NCBI GenBank assembly: GCA_946807835.1
Contig: OX327694.1
Span: 4,104,001 to 4,168,000, forward strand
DNA: 64,000 nt
Reading direction: 5' to 3'
From: Ailanthus altissimus
Taxonomy: Eukaryota > Streptophyta > Magnoliopsida > Sapindales > Simaroubaceae
A program made the position numbers and the translations under genes. How positions within the stretch are numbered: the first letter of the stretch is position 1; every line of letters starts with the position of its first letter. This document shows, piece by piece, positions 36,100-49,060 of the stretch. The notes beneath the pieces are model-generated. The model did no database searches, was not told the origin of the DNA, and saw only the letters and a program-made list of their open reading frames with translations.

Positions 36100-37140
36100 A
36101 CCAACTCAAAAGCTGATTTTTACATGGCCTCATTTAGTGGCCCAGCTCGCCCGTCTCTTAATCGGCGAATCGTAGCCGTTGATTTGACACTTGTCTTCCT
36201 CTTTTGGAGCTGACTTTCAACAACATGGTGCCAATATTTTGCCTTCCGCATGGTCCCCCCACCCCTTCAATTCCTTGTTTTTTTTTGAACCCTACAGGTG
36301 CTGTGATTAAATAATTATTAATATCTTGATGCAATCCTGGAAAATAAATATCTTTATTGGATGGACTAATGGGAAGTGCTGAACAAAAGTGGACCAGAAG
36401 CTTGTAACAAACACAATTATTTGGCATCCAACGAGAATTGAACGTAACCGAAGGGGAATATGAGGATGCCACGTACGAATCTTCCGAAAATATTTTCTTT
36501 TGCATTTAGGATATTTTTTACTGTGCTATGCTTCCCAATTATACGTATCATTTAATCAAAATTGGAGGGTTGGTCATTTTTTTTATTTTAATTTTAATTT
36601 GATTGGGTTTGAGTTGAAATTGAACTGATTAATTTAAAAAAAAAAATTAAAACTGATCGATTCAAAGTATATAAAAGAATCGAATTAATTTAATTTAATT
36701 TATTATTATTATTTTTAAATCGATTTAAAACTAAATTAAACCAAATTAATCAATTTTAAATAAATAAAATCAAATTAAATTGAGCCATAAAATTTTTCGT
36801 GAACCGATCGAATGCCCTGGAGTAATCAAAACTCTAGTTTGTCTTTATTTATTAATTCACTTTAAATTAAATTAATAATAAACTAATTTCGACAATTACA
36901 GAGAATTATATTGAATTCAATTTGATTAGATTAAAATTTTCTTGTTCTTCCAATCCAGTTCAATTGGATCAGATTACAAATGTTGAATCAAATTTAAATT
37001 TTTTGGTTCATATTTTTGTTCCGTTGACTAGACAAGAGAATTTCAGCTTGTGAATCATTGCAAATGTGTAATTACTGAATCAGATATTGAGTTTACTCCT
37101 TTCAGCGCTTTCAAGTTTTAAACTGGCGGAGCTCTGAACG
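36100..37140. other. Upstream intergenic region of aconitase
   Basis: The 36560-36830 part is an AT-rich repeat with GATCGATTC/AATTGAGCC motifs related to the one at 3480-3670. The ORF at 36158-36505 (-) has no recognisable domain. Confidence 0.4.
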
Positions 37141-37367
37141 AGTATTTTTACTTCTAGAAACGGCACGCGGCCCAAGGCGTCTTTTGCGTTCCACACGCCT
37201 CTTTCTCTTTCTTCATCTCATCTCCAGTCTTCACATAACCGAACAGAATCAGAAAACGCCATGAACTGAAAGAAATCGTTGCTCATCCCCAGACGCTATA
37301 CAAATCCTTATCTTCCTGTTTTTTTTGTGTGAATGCGTGATTGGAGTAGATATATAACATTATCGTC
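37141..37367 (+). promoter_or_regulatory. Aconitase 5' leader/promoter-proximal region with upstream ATGs
   Basis: A CT-rich stretch (37196-37235) is typical of a plant leader. Two upstream ATGs precede the main start. ATG 37261 gives a minimal two-codon ORF (ATGAACTGA). ATG 37333 opens a 14-codon ORF that ends with TAA at 37375-37377, overlapping the main start codon in another frame. TTCTAGAA at 37152-37159 resembles a heat-shock element half-site pair. The transcription start was not determined. Confidence 0.45.
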
Positions 37368-40300
37368 ATGCATATAACAACTTCCGCCTCAGCTTCTTCA
37401 CTCCTCAGAGCTTCTAGGTCAAGATTCATCTCCTCTCTTTCCTCATTTAAAACAGTTTCTTCTTCGCCTACCACAGCAGCAGCTTCTGCTTCTGCTTCTC
37501 CTTCTTCTTCCTTCATATCTCAGCGATCTCTCGGCTTCTCCTCCGCCGTTCGATCCTTTGCTTGCTCTGTCCCTCGCTGGAGCCACCGCGTTGACTGGCG
37601 CTCTCCCGTTAGTCTTCGCGCTCAGATCAGAACCGCTTCTCCCCTCCTCGAACGGCTTGAACGCACCTTCGCTACCATGGGTACGGTGCTTACTTCCAAA
37701 ATTTTCGGAGTTTGTTTGTTTACTTGATCAGCTTGGTTACGGTGAAGAAAATTAGATTTCATGCAAAGTATTATTCTGCATAGCCATATTTGTGTCAGTC
37801 AAAGCTTTAGCCTCTTCGGTCTCAATCAACTGGAAACTTGAGATTTGAATCTTACTGTATTTGTTTATTAATATATTACTGTTGTAGTGGCTATTATTGC
37901 AATTGCAATTAACTGAAATTGCTTCCTTGTGCTAGGTTAATGTGTATAAAATAATTTAATGATGTTTGGAGTATTCACCTAAATCTAGAAGATTGTGTAG
38001 AGATTCAGATTGCACATCCTTAGTTGATCGTACGATCTGTAATTCAGGATTTCTAATTTTGTAAATAAGAAAGTTAATATTCGATGTGCTTTATCTCTGG
38101 ATGTTTTTGGAAATACTTTTTGATCTTAAAACTATTTGTTTTTTCTTTTCTTTTTTGCTATTTAAGAGAACGCTACAAAAATAGTTAGAGAGTATTTTTA
38201 GCTATTGAAAAGTGCTTTTATTGACGCCAAAACCACTTTTTAACACACTATTAATCATCTCTGAGAGGTATCTCTCATGTGAAAATATGGTGATTACATT
38301 TGCTTATATTTTTGTTGTTGTCTGAGCCTAGACCTAGAAGCTATCTTATATTTGGATTAACACGTGTTGTGGTTGTTGTCTGTGTGATGTCAGCTGCTGA
38401 ACATCCATTCAAGGAGATTGTGACCACTCTTCCAAAGCCTGGCGGCGGCGAGTTTGGAAAGTTCTACAGCCTTCCTGCCCTTAATGATCCAAGGATTGGT
38501 ATTTCTTCTTCTCTTGTTATTTGAATTTAGCATATATTTTGCATGTGATTGCCTTTTTGGTGTATGATGAATTCCTGTCTAATATTTGTTAACCCTGGAA
38601 GTTAAAATTTTTTAGGGTAATAAATCTGTTACATATTCCTTTTTCTTCAAGTTTGTACTGATGCTATACATTTCTTGTTTCCTGTAAATGCTTGATAGAT
38701 AAGTTGCCATACTCTGTCAGAATCCTGCTTGAATCTGCAATTCGTAATTGTGACAACTTTCAAGTTAAAAAGGAAGATGTTGAGAAAATTATTGACTGGG
38801 AAAATACAGCTCCAAAGCAAGTTGAAATCCCCTTCAAGCCTGCTCGTGTTCTGTTGCAGGTAAGTTACAATTCTGGTTTACGTAGTGGATGTGATAAAGT
38901 TTTCATCATCTTTAACCCCTTCTTCTCTCTTGGTAGGATTTTACTGGAGTGCCGGCTGTGGTTGACCTTGCTTGCATGCGTGATGCCATGAATAAGCTTG
39001 GCAGTGATTCCAACAAGATCAATCCTCTAGTACGTGCCTGTTTAATAATTTGCATGCACATTCAGCATAAGTGAAGTTGCTTAAATTGATAATCTACCTT
39101 TTGCTTTATGATGATGCAATTATTGTCACAATGTTTTCAAAGATACAGATCAGCTTATCTACCTGCAGATGCCTGTTTCAATTGATGAAATACATATAAG
39201 GATTATTTACTTGTACAACTATGAAGTTGTATTTGTAATGTCATTTTTAATTGTACTATTTGTATTTTGTTTCTTTCAACAGAGCTGTAATTGCTCTGGA
39301 TTTATGATCTTAGAGAATCCTGTGCTTGATGTCTTTGGAAGAATATAATAATACAGCAAACTAAAGTTCTACAAACTATTTCTAAATTTTTTCTAAAGTT
39401 ATTGTAAAACTCCTTCACCATTTCTAGCAAGCTTGTTTAGAGCTCTCTTTATATTGGTTTCTTCCCATGCAATTTAACTAAAATGACTAAAATAATTGTT
39501 GTGTGCAGGTTCCTGTAGATCTTGTCATTGATCATTCAGTTCAAGTTGATGTAACAAGGTCAGAAAATGCAGTTCAGGCAAATATGGAGCTTGAATTTCA
39601 GAGGAACAAGGAGAGATTTGCTTTCCTTAAATGGGGATCTAATGCTTTCCATAACATGCTTGTTGTCCCTCCTGGTTCCGGTATTGTGCATCAAGTAAGT
39701 TAGGTTGTAGACATATCTAAGATTCTGTTTGGAAATTTTGACTTATTGCTTTACTACCTAATCGTTTGTACAAAATTACAATGACATGTAGATAGTTCCC
39801 TTCCATCTTCTGGGTTCTTTTTGCTGCCTTTGTTCTTGACAATTGAATGAATTCTCTATTTTAATTGGTCAATTTACTATACCATTATTTGAGGTAATTT
39901 TGAAATGTGAATTACCTCAGATGTTTTCCTTTTATGGATTTGGCGTGAAGTCTGTTGACATTGAGTAATTTCAGGTCAATCTTGAATATCTTGGACGGGT
40001 CGTTTTCAACACCGATGGCATTCTATACCCTGACAGTGTGGTTGGTACTGATTCTCATACAACCATGATTGATGGACTAGGAGTTGCTGGCTGGGGTGTT
40101 GGAGGTATAGAAGCAGAGGCTGCAATGCTTGGCCAGGTGAGTATTTGCATAGAACAGCTGTTGCGTTTGTTTATCCAGTGTTGGTACTGGATGATCTTGT
40201 GTTTTACATGCTATATAACAAGGACGTGATTGTGTTGTATCAAATTCATTTGTCTATACTAAATCCTAAGGTTGAGTTAAATGAAGTTTTAGATTATGTA

Positions 40301-43300
40301 TGGATGTGGCGTTATAGCTGAATGTTTAGGTGTGCTTAAGTGGTGTAATGTTATCATTTGGGTATGTATGGATAGAGTTAACTGATCATGAATAAACTTG
40401 TGGCATCATCCTATGGTGCTTTTTCGTTTTGAATTCTAATAACATATTCTCCAATATGACAGCCTATGAGCATGGTGTTGCCGGGTGTTGTTGGGTTCAA
40501 GTTGTCTGGAAAATTATGCAATGGTGTCACAGCTACTGACCTTGTTTTAACTGTGACACAAATGCTGAGGAAACATGGTGTGGTTGGCAAATTTGTCGAG
40601 TTCTATGGTAAGTTAATTTTTTGGAGGTGAATGAAATGTAATATGAGTTGCAATTCTTGAACGAAATGTAATATAAGTTGCAATTCTTCAATGAAATGTA
40701 AATTCATTCCAGTTCCTTCGATGCCTATGTAATATAAGTTATTGTGTTCTTTTATAGGGGATGGTATGGGTAAACTTTCACTAGCTGACAGGGCTACCAT
40801 TGCTAATATGTCTCCTGAGTATGGAGCGACCATGGGGTTCTTCCCTGTAGATCATGTTACTTTACAATATCTTAAGTTGACTGGAAGAAGTGATGAGACA
40901 GTAAGCATATTAATTTATCATGCTCACTGATTACGTTTCTAAATTTTAAAGCAGTAGATGACTTCTTCCTTAAATTTAGGTGGCAATGATAGAAGGTTAT
41001 CTCCGAGCAAATAAAATGTTTGTTGACTATACGGAGGTAAGAACTCCTCATCCTCCCTTCCATATCCGTCTCTCTTCTTTTACTATATTTTGATATTTGG
41101 CATGGCCAAGTTTTGTTTTGACTGTTTTTCTCTACTGAAAACTTTCAGCCCCAACAAGAAAGGGTGTACTCATCATACTTAGAATTGAACCTTCCGGAAG
41201 TTGAACCTTGTATCTCGGGGCCAAAGAGGTGTGTGCTTTGTGCCTAGTACAGATTGTTCCATCCTTTACAATGTTACAATTTTCTATAAGATTTAATTGC
41301 TATTCTTTGTAGACCTCATGATCGGGTTTCCTTAAAGGAAATGAAGGCAGATTGGCATTCATGTCTTGACAATAAAGTTGGTTTCAAGGTACATCTCATG
41401 CCATTAAAGTTCTTGTCGAGTTCCAGCCCAGTTAATATACATGTTTTTGGTTTAATTGAGATCATATCTTAGTGCAAATTATTCTCATATAATTTGGCTT
41501 CTATTAAGTCACTCCCTATTTATTTCATTCCTCTCTTCCTCTGAACTGTTAAAGTTGGAGAAACATCTATGTGTGAACATCTTCATTGTGGTTATAATCC
41601 ACATTGCGCACCACAAAACCACCACAATTGTCAGACTTGTGATGTTGACCAGCAACAAACCCTGCCTATCATCAATAATCATTACCATCAATTCACTTTT
41701 GATATTGAGTACTCATAGCTGTTTATGTTGTGTTTGCTCTATATGGTACCAATGGTCTGTATCCTCTTGACAATGCTGCAAGCCTGCCATGAGCCCTTGC
41801 CTCTATTATTACTTTTATACAGCCTATCTCTCTCTATCCTCCCATTGTGTCTGTGTGTATATGCATGTGCATGTGCACGTGCTTGTCTGCTTGTGCTACT
41901 AAAGATGAAATAGAGTTCTTAATTTACAACAATGTGGATGAAGTGCGAACCTGTTTGTGTTATCTATTATAGCCTTGACATGTTGTGCTGAGAAATGTAC
42001 CGTATATCTCTGATCAACAAAACTGGAGAGGACCCTGATCTTCTGTGCCACTTCATGATGTCTTAATATGTTGCAGGGCTTTGCTGTACCTAAAGAGGCA
42101 CAGGAGAAAGTGGCTAAGTTTTCATTCCATGGACAACCAGCGGAGGTTAAGCATGGTAGTGTTGTCATTGCTGCAATCACAAGTTGCACCAATACATCAA
42201 ACCCCAGTGTTATGCTTGGGGCTGGTCTTGTTGCAAAAAAGGCTTGTGAACTTGGTCTAAAGGTATGTGTTCTTAGATGTATTATGCATGCTAGACTTGT
42301 AAACTTCATAGTACAAAAAGAGTTTCTTTACCTCTCCTCTTTTCAACTTTTCTTTCAGCTTGAAGCGCACAAACGCTAGTTTACTAGTCCATGGAACTTT
42401 TATAATGATTGCAAAATTATTTGTTCATCAGGTCAAGCCATGGATTAAGACAAGTCTTGCCCCTGGCTCAGGAGTTGTTACTAAATATTTACTCCATAGG
42501 TATTTCATAAGATTCATGGAAATAGTGATGTTAAAGATAATGTTATTGTTTAATTTCTTTTTATGATTAGGAAAAAGGATTCCAATAATTTTGTTTTCTA
42601 TGGTGTAGTGGACTGCAAAAGTATTTAAATGAGCAAGGATTCAATATTGTTGGATATGGATGCACAACATGTATTGGAAATTCTGGGGACCTGGACGAAT
42701 CTGTTGCTTCAGCTATTTCAGATAATGGTATTGTTGAATTTCTAATCATTGATTTTTTATTTTTTAGAATGTATAGTTTAGAAAACTCACGCTTTAGCAT
42801 ATATGCTTGTTATGTAAGTTTCTCTTACAACTTTCTTCTTTTCCTTTTATATTTTTAATGTTGATTTTGAACTTGTCCATCTAAGTTTTTCTTCGTATTT
42901 CCTGCAGACATTGTTGCAGCAGCTGTGCTTTCTGGAAACAGGAATTTTGAAGGTCGTGTTCATCCCTTGACAAGAGCTAATTACCTTGCTTCGCCTCCTT
43001 TAGTTGTTGCTTATGCCCTTGCTGGCACGGTATGTAAATGGTGTCTAAATTTGTTCATATTCAGAAGAATTAGTACAGTAATTTGCCTAAAATGGAACAT
43101 GGTAAATAACCCAAAAGATGGGCTGTAGATTAAAATGTTGAGATTATTGGTCTATAAGAGGACTGACAGTAGCAATAATCCTCATGTGTGTGTGTATATC
43201 ATGATATCACATCTTTTTCGTTTATTTCAACTAGATAACATGTGATCGTTTCCAGGTTGACATCGATTTTGATAAGGAGCCAATTGGAGTAGGCAAAGAT

Positions 43301-45468
43301 GGTAAGAGTGTTTATTTCAGGGATATCTGGCCATCAACAGAAGAAATTGCAGAGGTAGACATTCTTGAATTTGGAAAATATACAGGAAGATCCCTAGTTT
43401 TGCCTTAAATACAGCTAGATCTCCAAAGGTTAGATATGTCGCAGCTAGGTCCTTCTTGTGACAGCAAGGTCTCATGTACAAACAAAAATAAATTACTGAC
43501 ATGAAAAGAACATAGCCATCACAAATACAACTTTTGGGAACTCAGCTGTATTTAATTCAAACACAAGGATCTTTATTGTAAATTATCCATTTGCATATTT
43601 TGTGACAGAATGATCTTAATGATTAATTGGCAGCATTAAATAATTTAACTTTGGTTGCATACTTTTTAGGCGGTTCAATCAAGTGTGTTGCCTGATATGT
43701 TCAGAAGTACTTATGAGGCTATCACAAAGGGTAATCCCATGTGGAATCAGCTATCTGTGCCAGCTAGTAAACTGTACTCATGGGACCCCAACTCAACTTA
43801 CATTCACGAGCCCCCATACTTCAAGGACATGACTATGGATCCTCCTGGAGTCCATGGAGTTAATGATGCCTACTGCTTGCTGAACTTTGGTGATAGCATC
43901 ACTACAGATCACATTTCTCCTGCAGGAAGTATCCACAAAGACAGTCCTGCCGCGAAGTATCTCCTAGAGCGTGGTGTGGGGCGCAAGGACTTCAATTCTT
44001 ATGGTAGTCGACGTGGCAACGATGAGGTGATGGCTAGGGGAACTTTTGCAAATATTCGCCTTGTTAACAAGCTCTTAAATGGAGAAGTGGGCCCAAAGAC
44101 AGTCCATATTCCAACAGGGGAGAAACTGTACGTGTTTGAGGCAGCAACGGTGAGTATGCCAGGATTAAACTGAGTGTGTGGGCAAACATGTATTTGATTT
44201 GTTAGCCTTGCCTGTCTGTCAATCAACTGCTAGACCCTGAATTCCTTATTATTAAGCAATATTGCATTCTTTTGTAATACTACATTCTCCTCTGTGCATC
44301 TTACCGGATTGTTATTAACCATCAGATGTTAATCCACTTTCTTAGACACTGAAGACCCAATATTATGAGAATGGACCATCATTTATGTATGAAAAGTGAA
44401 TATAGATTTGTGATCTTAAGCCTAATTCTTTTTTCTTTTTTATCAGTGACCAGCTTTATTATGTGTAACCATATCTGTATATTTCTGAAACTGTGCTAGT
44501 AATCTGCAATTGCAGAGGTACAAGGGAGCTGGTCATGACACAATTATCTTGGCTGGAGCTGAGTATGGAAGTGGAAGTTCCCGAGATTGGGCTGCAAAGG
44601 GTCCAATGTTGTTGGTAAGTCCCTCTATTTAGCCATTTGAGTAAGCCCTTGGCTTACCACGTTGTGCTTGGCCATATTTTGTCCACTTGTGTAACTTTGG
44701 TATGTAACAGGGAGTTAAAGCTGTGATTGCCAAAAGTTTTGAGAGAATTCATCGTAGTAATTTGGTGGGAATGGGCATCATTCCTCTCTGTTTTAAGGCT
44801 GGTGAGGATGCAGACACATTGGGGCTGACAGGTCACGAGCGTTATACTATTGATCTCCCCAATAAGATCAGTGACATAAGACCTGGACAAGATGTGACTG
44901 TAACCACTGACACAGGAAAATCTTTTACCTGCACAGTTCGTTTTGATACTGAGGTACTTGCACTTAACAACTTTTTTTTCGCCCCAAACTTTCATTTTTG
45001 TGTTCCTCTTGAATGTGCAAGAAAGTTGACATGCAACTTGAGTGTTACCAATCTGGCATGTCAATGGCCTTAAGTGATAGATAGTTCTGGGGTATAAAGA
45101 AGTTTCTTATACATAGATGAAAACTAAGGTTGACAAAGCAATTTATTAGAATTATATGCATGAGCAAGGAAGTCCATGTAGCCTTATATTGGATGGCATT
45201 TAATCATATGTTCAAGTCCAATCCCCCTCCCATATCTTGTTTATGTGATTTGTACTCATTTTATATCAAAAATCCAACTAGTCTTTAATGATTATAGTGT
45301 TTAATGTGGTTCATTTGCTGATCTGAATATTGTCCGATGGAGCTTGATATTCTAGTTTTCCTTAACGTTTCAATGCTTTTATATCTATTGCATTTGCAGG
45401 TTGAATTGGCTTATTTCAACCATGGAGGCATCCTTCCATATGTTATCCGAAACCTGATCAAGCAGTAA
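37368..45468 (+). CDS. ACO: Aconitate hydratase (aconitase), mitochondrial/cytosolic, 20 exons
   Basis: Aconitase interconverts citrate and isocitrate through cis-aconitate in the TCA cycle (mitochondria) and in the cytosol. Exons: 37368-37680, 38394-38498, 38699-38859, 38937-39029, 39509-39694, 39975-40136, 40463-40607, 40758-40900, 40980-41036, 41149-41228, 41313-41388, 42077-42262, 42432-42499, 42609-42727, 42908-43029, 43256-43354, 43670-44149, 44516-44614, 44711-44953, 45400-45468. All introns are GT-AG and the exons total 3006 nt in one frame, giving 1001 residues. Residues 1-100 are rich in Ser, Ala and Arg, as in a mitochondrial presequence. The [4Fe-4S] ligands are Cys544 (ITSCTN) and Cys610/Cys613 ([12 protein letters not shown]), with canonical spacing. 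The swivel domain lies near the C-terminus ([16 protein letters not shown] in exon 18). No break was found. A second in-frame ATG at 37677 sits in a strong context (ACCATGG) and would give an 898-residue cytosolic-length form. Confidence 0.95.
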
Positions 45469-45536
45469 AATACTGCGTTACTACTCAAGCCAACTGGATT
45501 CATCCAAGGAAAAATTGGATTGTAAAATATGAGCAG

Positions 45537-45542
45537 AATAAA
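45537..45542 (+). terminator. Poly(A) signal of aconitase
   Basis: AATAAA lies about 70 bp past the stop codon (TAA 45466-45468), in the context GCAGAATAAAGTTTTG, with T-rich sequence following. Confidence 0.65.
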
Positions 45543-45699
45543 GTTTTGAATAATTTTATAAAGAATCCCTTTCATGGGACTCGAGCTTATTTTTTTGGGG
45601 AATATTTCCAGGTCTACACGTATGTTCTGTGGACAATGATTATTCAGTAATGTAATTCTTTCCCTGTTTGTTGACTGATTGTTCCTAGATGCTTAAATC

Positions 45700-48650
45700 T
45701 ACGTTGGGTTCATAATCCGAAACTGTTTTAATTAACTAGCATTGTTATTATTTTGCTCGACCATGAGGACTAAGAGTATTGTTAGTTTAAATTAATATCT
45801 TAAAATTAAAATTTTAATAATAAGTAATTATTGAGTGATGAAGAAGTATAATTTTTATGTCAAGATTAAAAAAAAAATGTTATGGTAACGAGCTGATAGA
45901 TAAGGTTTTGAATTTGACCCCATTTTTTTATTATTAAATTATTTGGATTAAAGACAATTTGTTTATTATGTCCCACTTGCCCTTACTACAAATTTCGATA
46001 TTTCGTCTCACAAGTCTTCTTCTCTCTGGGTATTCCCTCGATTTATTCGAAAATTTGTAGATCAATTTTTAAATTATTATATTTTAAAGATTAGAAGTAA
46101 AAGAATTGATTATGAAGTTGAAAAGAAAAATTAAAATAAGCAAAAATTAACAAGATTTTATTGTGTTTTTATTATTCTATTAGTTTAAATGTTTAATTTT
46201 AATATTAAGAGGATAAAAAAAGGTTGAAAATAGATATAAAATATCTGAAAATAATGAAAAATGGCTGAATATAACCAATTTTGGCCGAAAAATGTGTTTT
46301 GCCCGTGGGATGCAAAGCACCGTGCGCGTGGTGCAGCACAGTAAAGCAAATAATTATTAAATAATTTATTTTGTTTTATTTATTAATTATATAATTTATT
46401 TTGTTTATTAAATTTTATTTAACTTAAATTTTAATTTTATTTAATTAATTATTTAAATTTAAAATTTAAATTTTTTAAAATTTATTTTGTGTATTAAATT
46501 TTATTTTTTAATTAATTATTTTTTTTATTAAAAATTTTATTTTTGATTTTATGTAATTGATTTTTTATTTATTTTATGTAATTGTTTAAGATAGGTAAGT
46601 AAATAAATTTATTTATTTACATAGGAATTGTTATTTAACATATAGTTAAAAGTTTGTTATTAATTTATCAAATTTTATTTAATTATTTATTCATGTACTA
46701 GTAATTGTTTTGCTTATATATAATAATAATAATAATTTTTTAAAGGAAGAAATGTCTCCAAATCATATATAATTTCATAAGACAGTTCTATCGAACGTCA
46801 ATCACTACTTACTTTAAATTGTGAACTATCGACTCGATAAAAAGAAGTTCATAAAAGATAGACAAAATTATTTAAAACCACGTATTTTGACTATTTTTTG
46901 AATGCACACAATATTTTATTTTTAGGTCTATTAGTACAATAGATTTTATTAAGATAAGTGCATACCAAGAATTTATATAAAGAATTGTGATTTTATGTAA
47001 GCCAGCGGTGAATTAGATTTTCTCAACTAGAATTTTACTTAATTACGGATTTAAGGGTGAAAGATTATATCTCAGTAAGAGAGTTGAATAAATAACTGGA
47101 TAATAAACCGTAAGATAAATATTTTAAAAATAAAAGGGAGTTGACCTATGCCTGCCTCCCTGACGACGGGCTATTGAAGGTTGAATGTCAATATTTCTCA
47201 ACTCATTTAGGATTATCTAATTTAACGGATGACCAACTAGAATATTGAATCGTTATAAGCACGGAATAAAGATTCCAACGTGTAATAATTCGAACAAAGA
47301 CTTTTGTGTGCTAATCTCATATGTCTGCATGTGGACAAGCTAGTTGCCCAAAGTCAAACTTCCGACAGCTACATATCTTTATGAGAATGTCCACAATTCC
47401 ATCTCTATCTCATTTCTTCACTAAAAATTGTGAATTATCCACACGGTGAATTGTCATCACTTTGTAATTTCTAAGTTGTCAACATGGCCATTATACATTG
47501 TGCTACCTCCCATCTATTATAAAACCACTATTGTGTTAGTTTTTGTATGCACTCCACTAAGTTGGTCACAACAAGTTTTCTTGCATATTTTGTAACTGCA
47601 TTAATGCTTTATGTGATATTAGTGTTCATGATGTTGTATCTTTTGAAAGCGCTAGCTGATCGAGCCTATTTTTTCGTACCAACTTCTTCCTCCAAATACT
47701 TAGTTATATCAAGTCTTATCTCATACATCATGTTTATTTAGTGTTGAAAATAAAAAAGACGATATTCTTTGGCAGCAAGAAAATAAACAAATAAGTATTC
47801 CTCTTTTTTAGATTTTTTTTATTGGTGATTTGTATTTTGTTACTAAATTTCACTTCAAGTGAAAGATGTAAAACTCATGATATAGATTAAAAAATATACC
47901 CAAAAATAACCCTTTCAATACTGGCATGTCGATCAAATATAAAAATTAGATCCTAATGATTATCAATTACTTCCTGCAGTTTGGCCATAAACCACGTTTA
48001 AGACGTATCATATTTTCGAGTCAACAACCTTCATGCTAATGGAAATATCTGATTGTTTCAATCTTTACATACTACCATAAACATTGTACCAAGATAGGTA
48101 CATTTAAAAATGTTCGATCAATTACAATTACCGGTCAGATGGATGACTGGAAACCTCTTATGCAGGGTCCCAACGTTATAATGATATACTTAAGGAGATT
48201 ATTACCATTAGTTTTCAAGTGAGTAACCGTACCTAGGTTCTGTTATTGCAACACATAGCTATATGTATGAAACAATTTAAACGAATCTTCTGGAGCACTT
48301 TTTATCATTTTTAATGCATGTTCCTTAGCTCGCTAATCTATAGTATACATTATCTTAACATCAAATTCTTCACATATGTTTACTTGAATTTTCTTTAGTT
48401 TATAATTTTTGCTGACCAATGCAAACTTATTTTTAATTATTTTACTTGATAATACAATTTGGCTTGCCATGACTATCCCACAATCGACTCAAAATATAAT
48501 TGTGCTCTGCGTTTACTCTCCTCATAGTGAAGTACTATCGCCCTTCTGTTGACATTGCACGTAATCTCTATTTGTATATTTCATTATTGTATTTCGTCTT
48601 AATACAATCTTTATTAGACTTATGAACTTTGAAGCTCTAATTGTTATTAA
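45700..48650. other. Intergenic AT-rich DNA
   Basis: No gene recognised. A GC-richer patch at about 46283-46340 includes the inverted repeat GCACCGTGCGCGTGGTGC (46317-46334), followed by about 400 bp of nearly pure A/T. These look like decayed transposon sequence without clear ends. Confidence 0.4.
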
Positions 48651-48656
48651 CTGTTA

Positions 48657-49060
48657 ATATACTTATAGCCTCATAAATTTTATCTTTATTGTTATATAAT
48701 TTTCTTATAAACACATCTCCATTTCTAATACACAATACATTTCTCGATATATTCTAGTCAAACATTGGTATCAGAGGCATGAATTGAAATGAATTTTCTA
48801 CATAAAACCTATATTTTCTTGCATAGGGACATGCTCACCACGTATCCTAAGAACAAAAGTTTTAGAATCATAATATGGTCTGCTTGGTATGTCATTCAAT
48901 CAATCAGCTTTTGTTCCATAATCTCATTATTCTCATAACTATCATAATTTTCATCATCATTTTAAACATCATAACCAACATCATTACACCATTATTATTT
49001 TCATTATCGTTACCAATATCATTATCAATGTCATAACCAATATCATTATCATCATCTCCA
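48657..49060 (+). mobile_element. Ty1/copia LTR 3' end, primer-binding site and start of internal region
   Basis: The LTR end ..AGTCAAACA (to 48764) is followed by TTGGTATCAGAGG, the plant initiator-Met tRNA primer-binding motif (48766-48777). After this come TTTTAGAATCATAATATGGT and an imperfect ATC/TCAT-rich tract. It is directly repeated at 52507-52924. No downstream copia ORFs remain. The LTR start was not located. Confidence 0.6.

Noticed and set aside
37283..37516. Glu/Ala-rich minus-strand ORF
   Set aside because: It is the antisense of the Ser/Ala-rich aconitase transit-peptide exon.
41456..41913. Overlapping ORFs on both strands within aconitase
   Set aside because: They fall in intron 11 (41389-42076), have no recognisable domain and run through low-complexity sequence.
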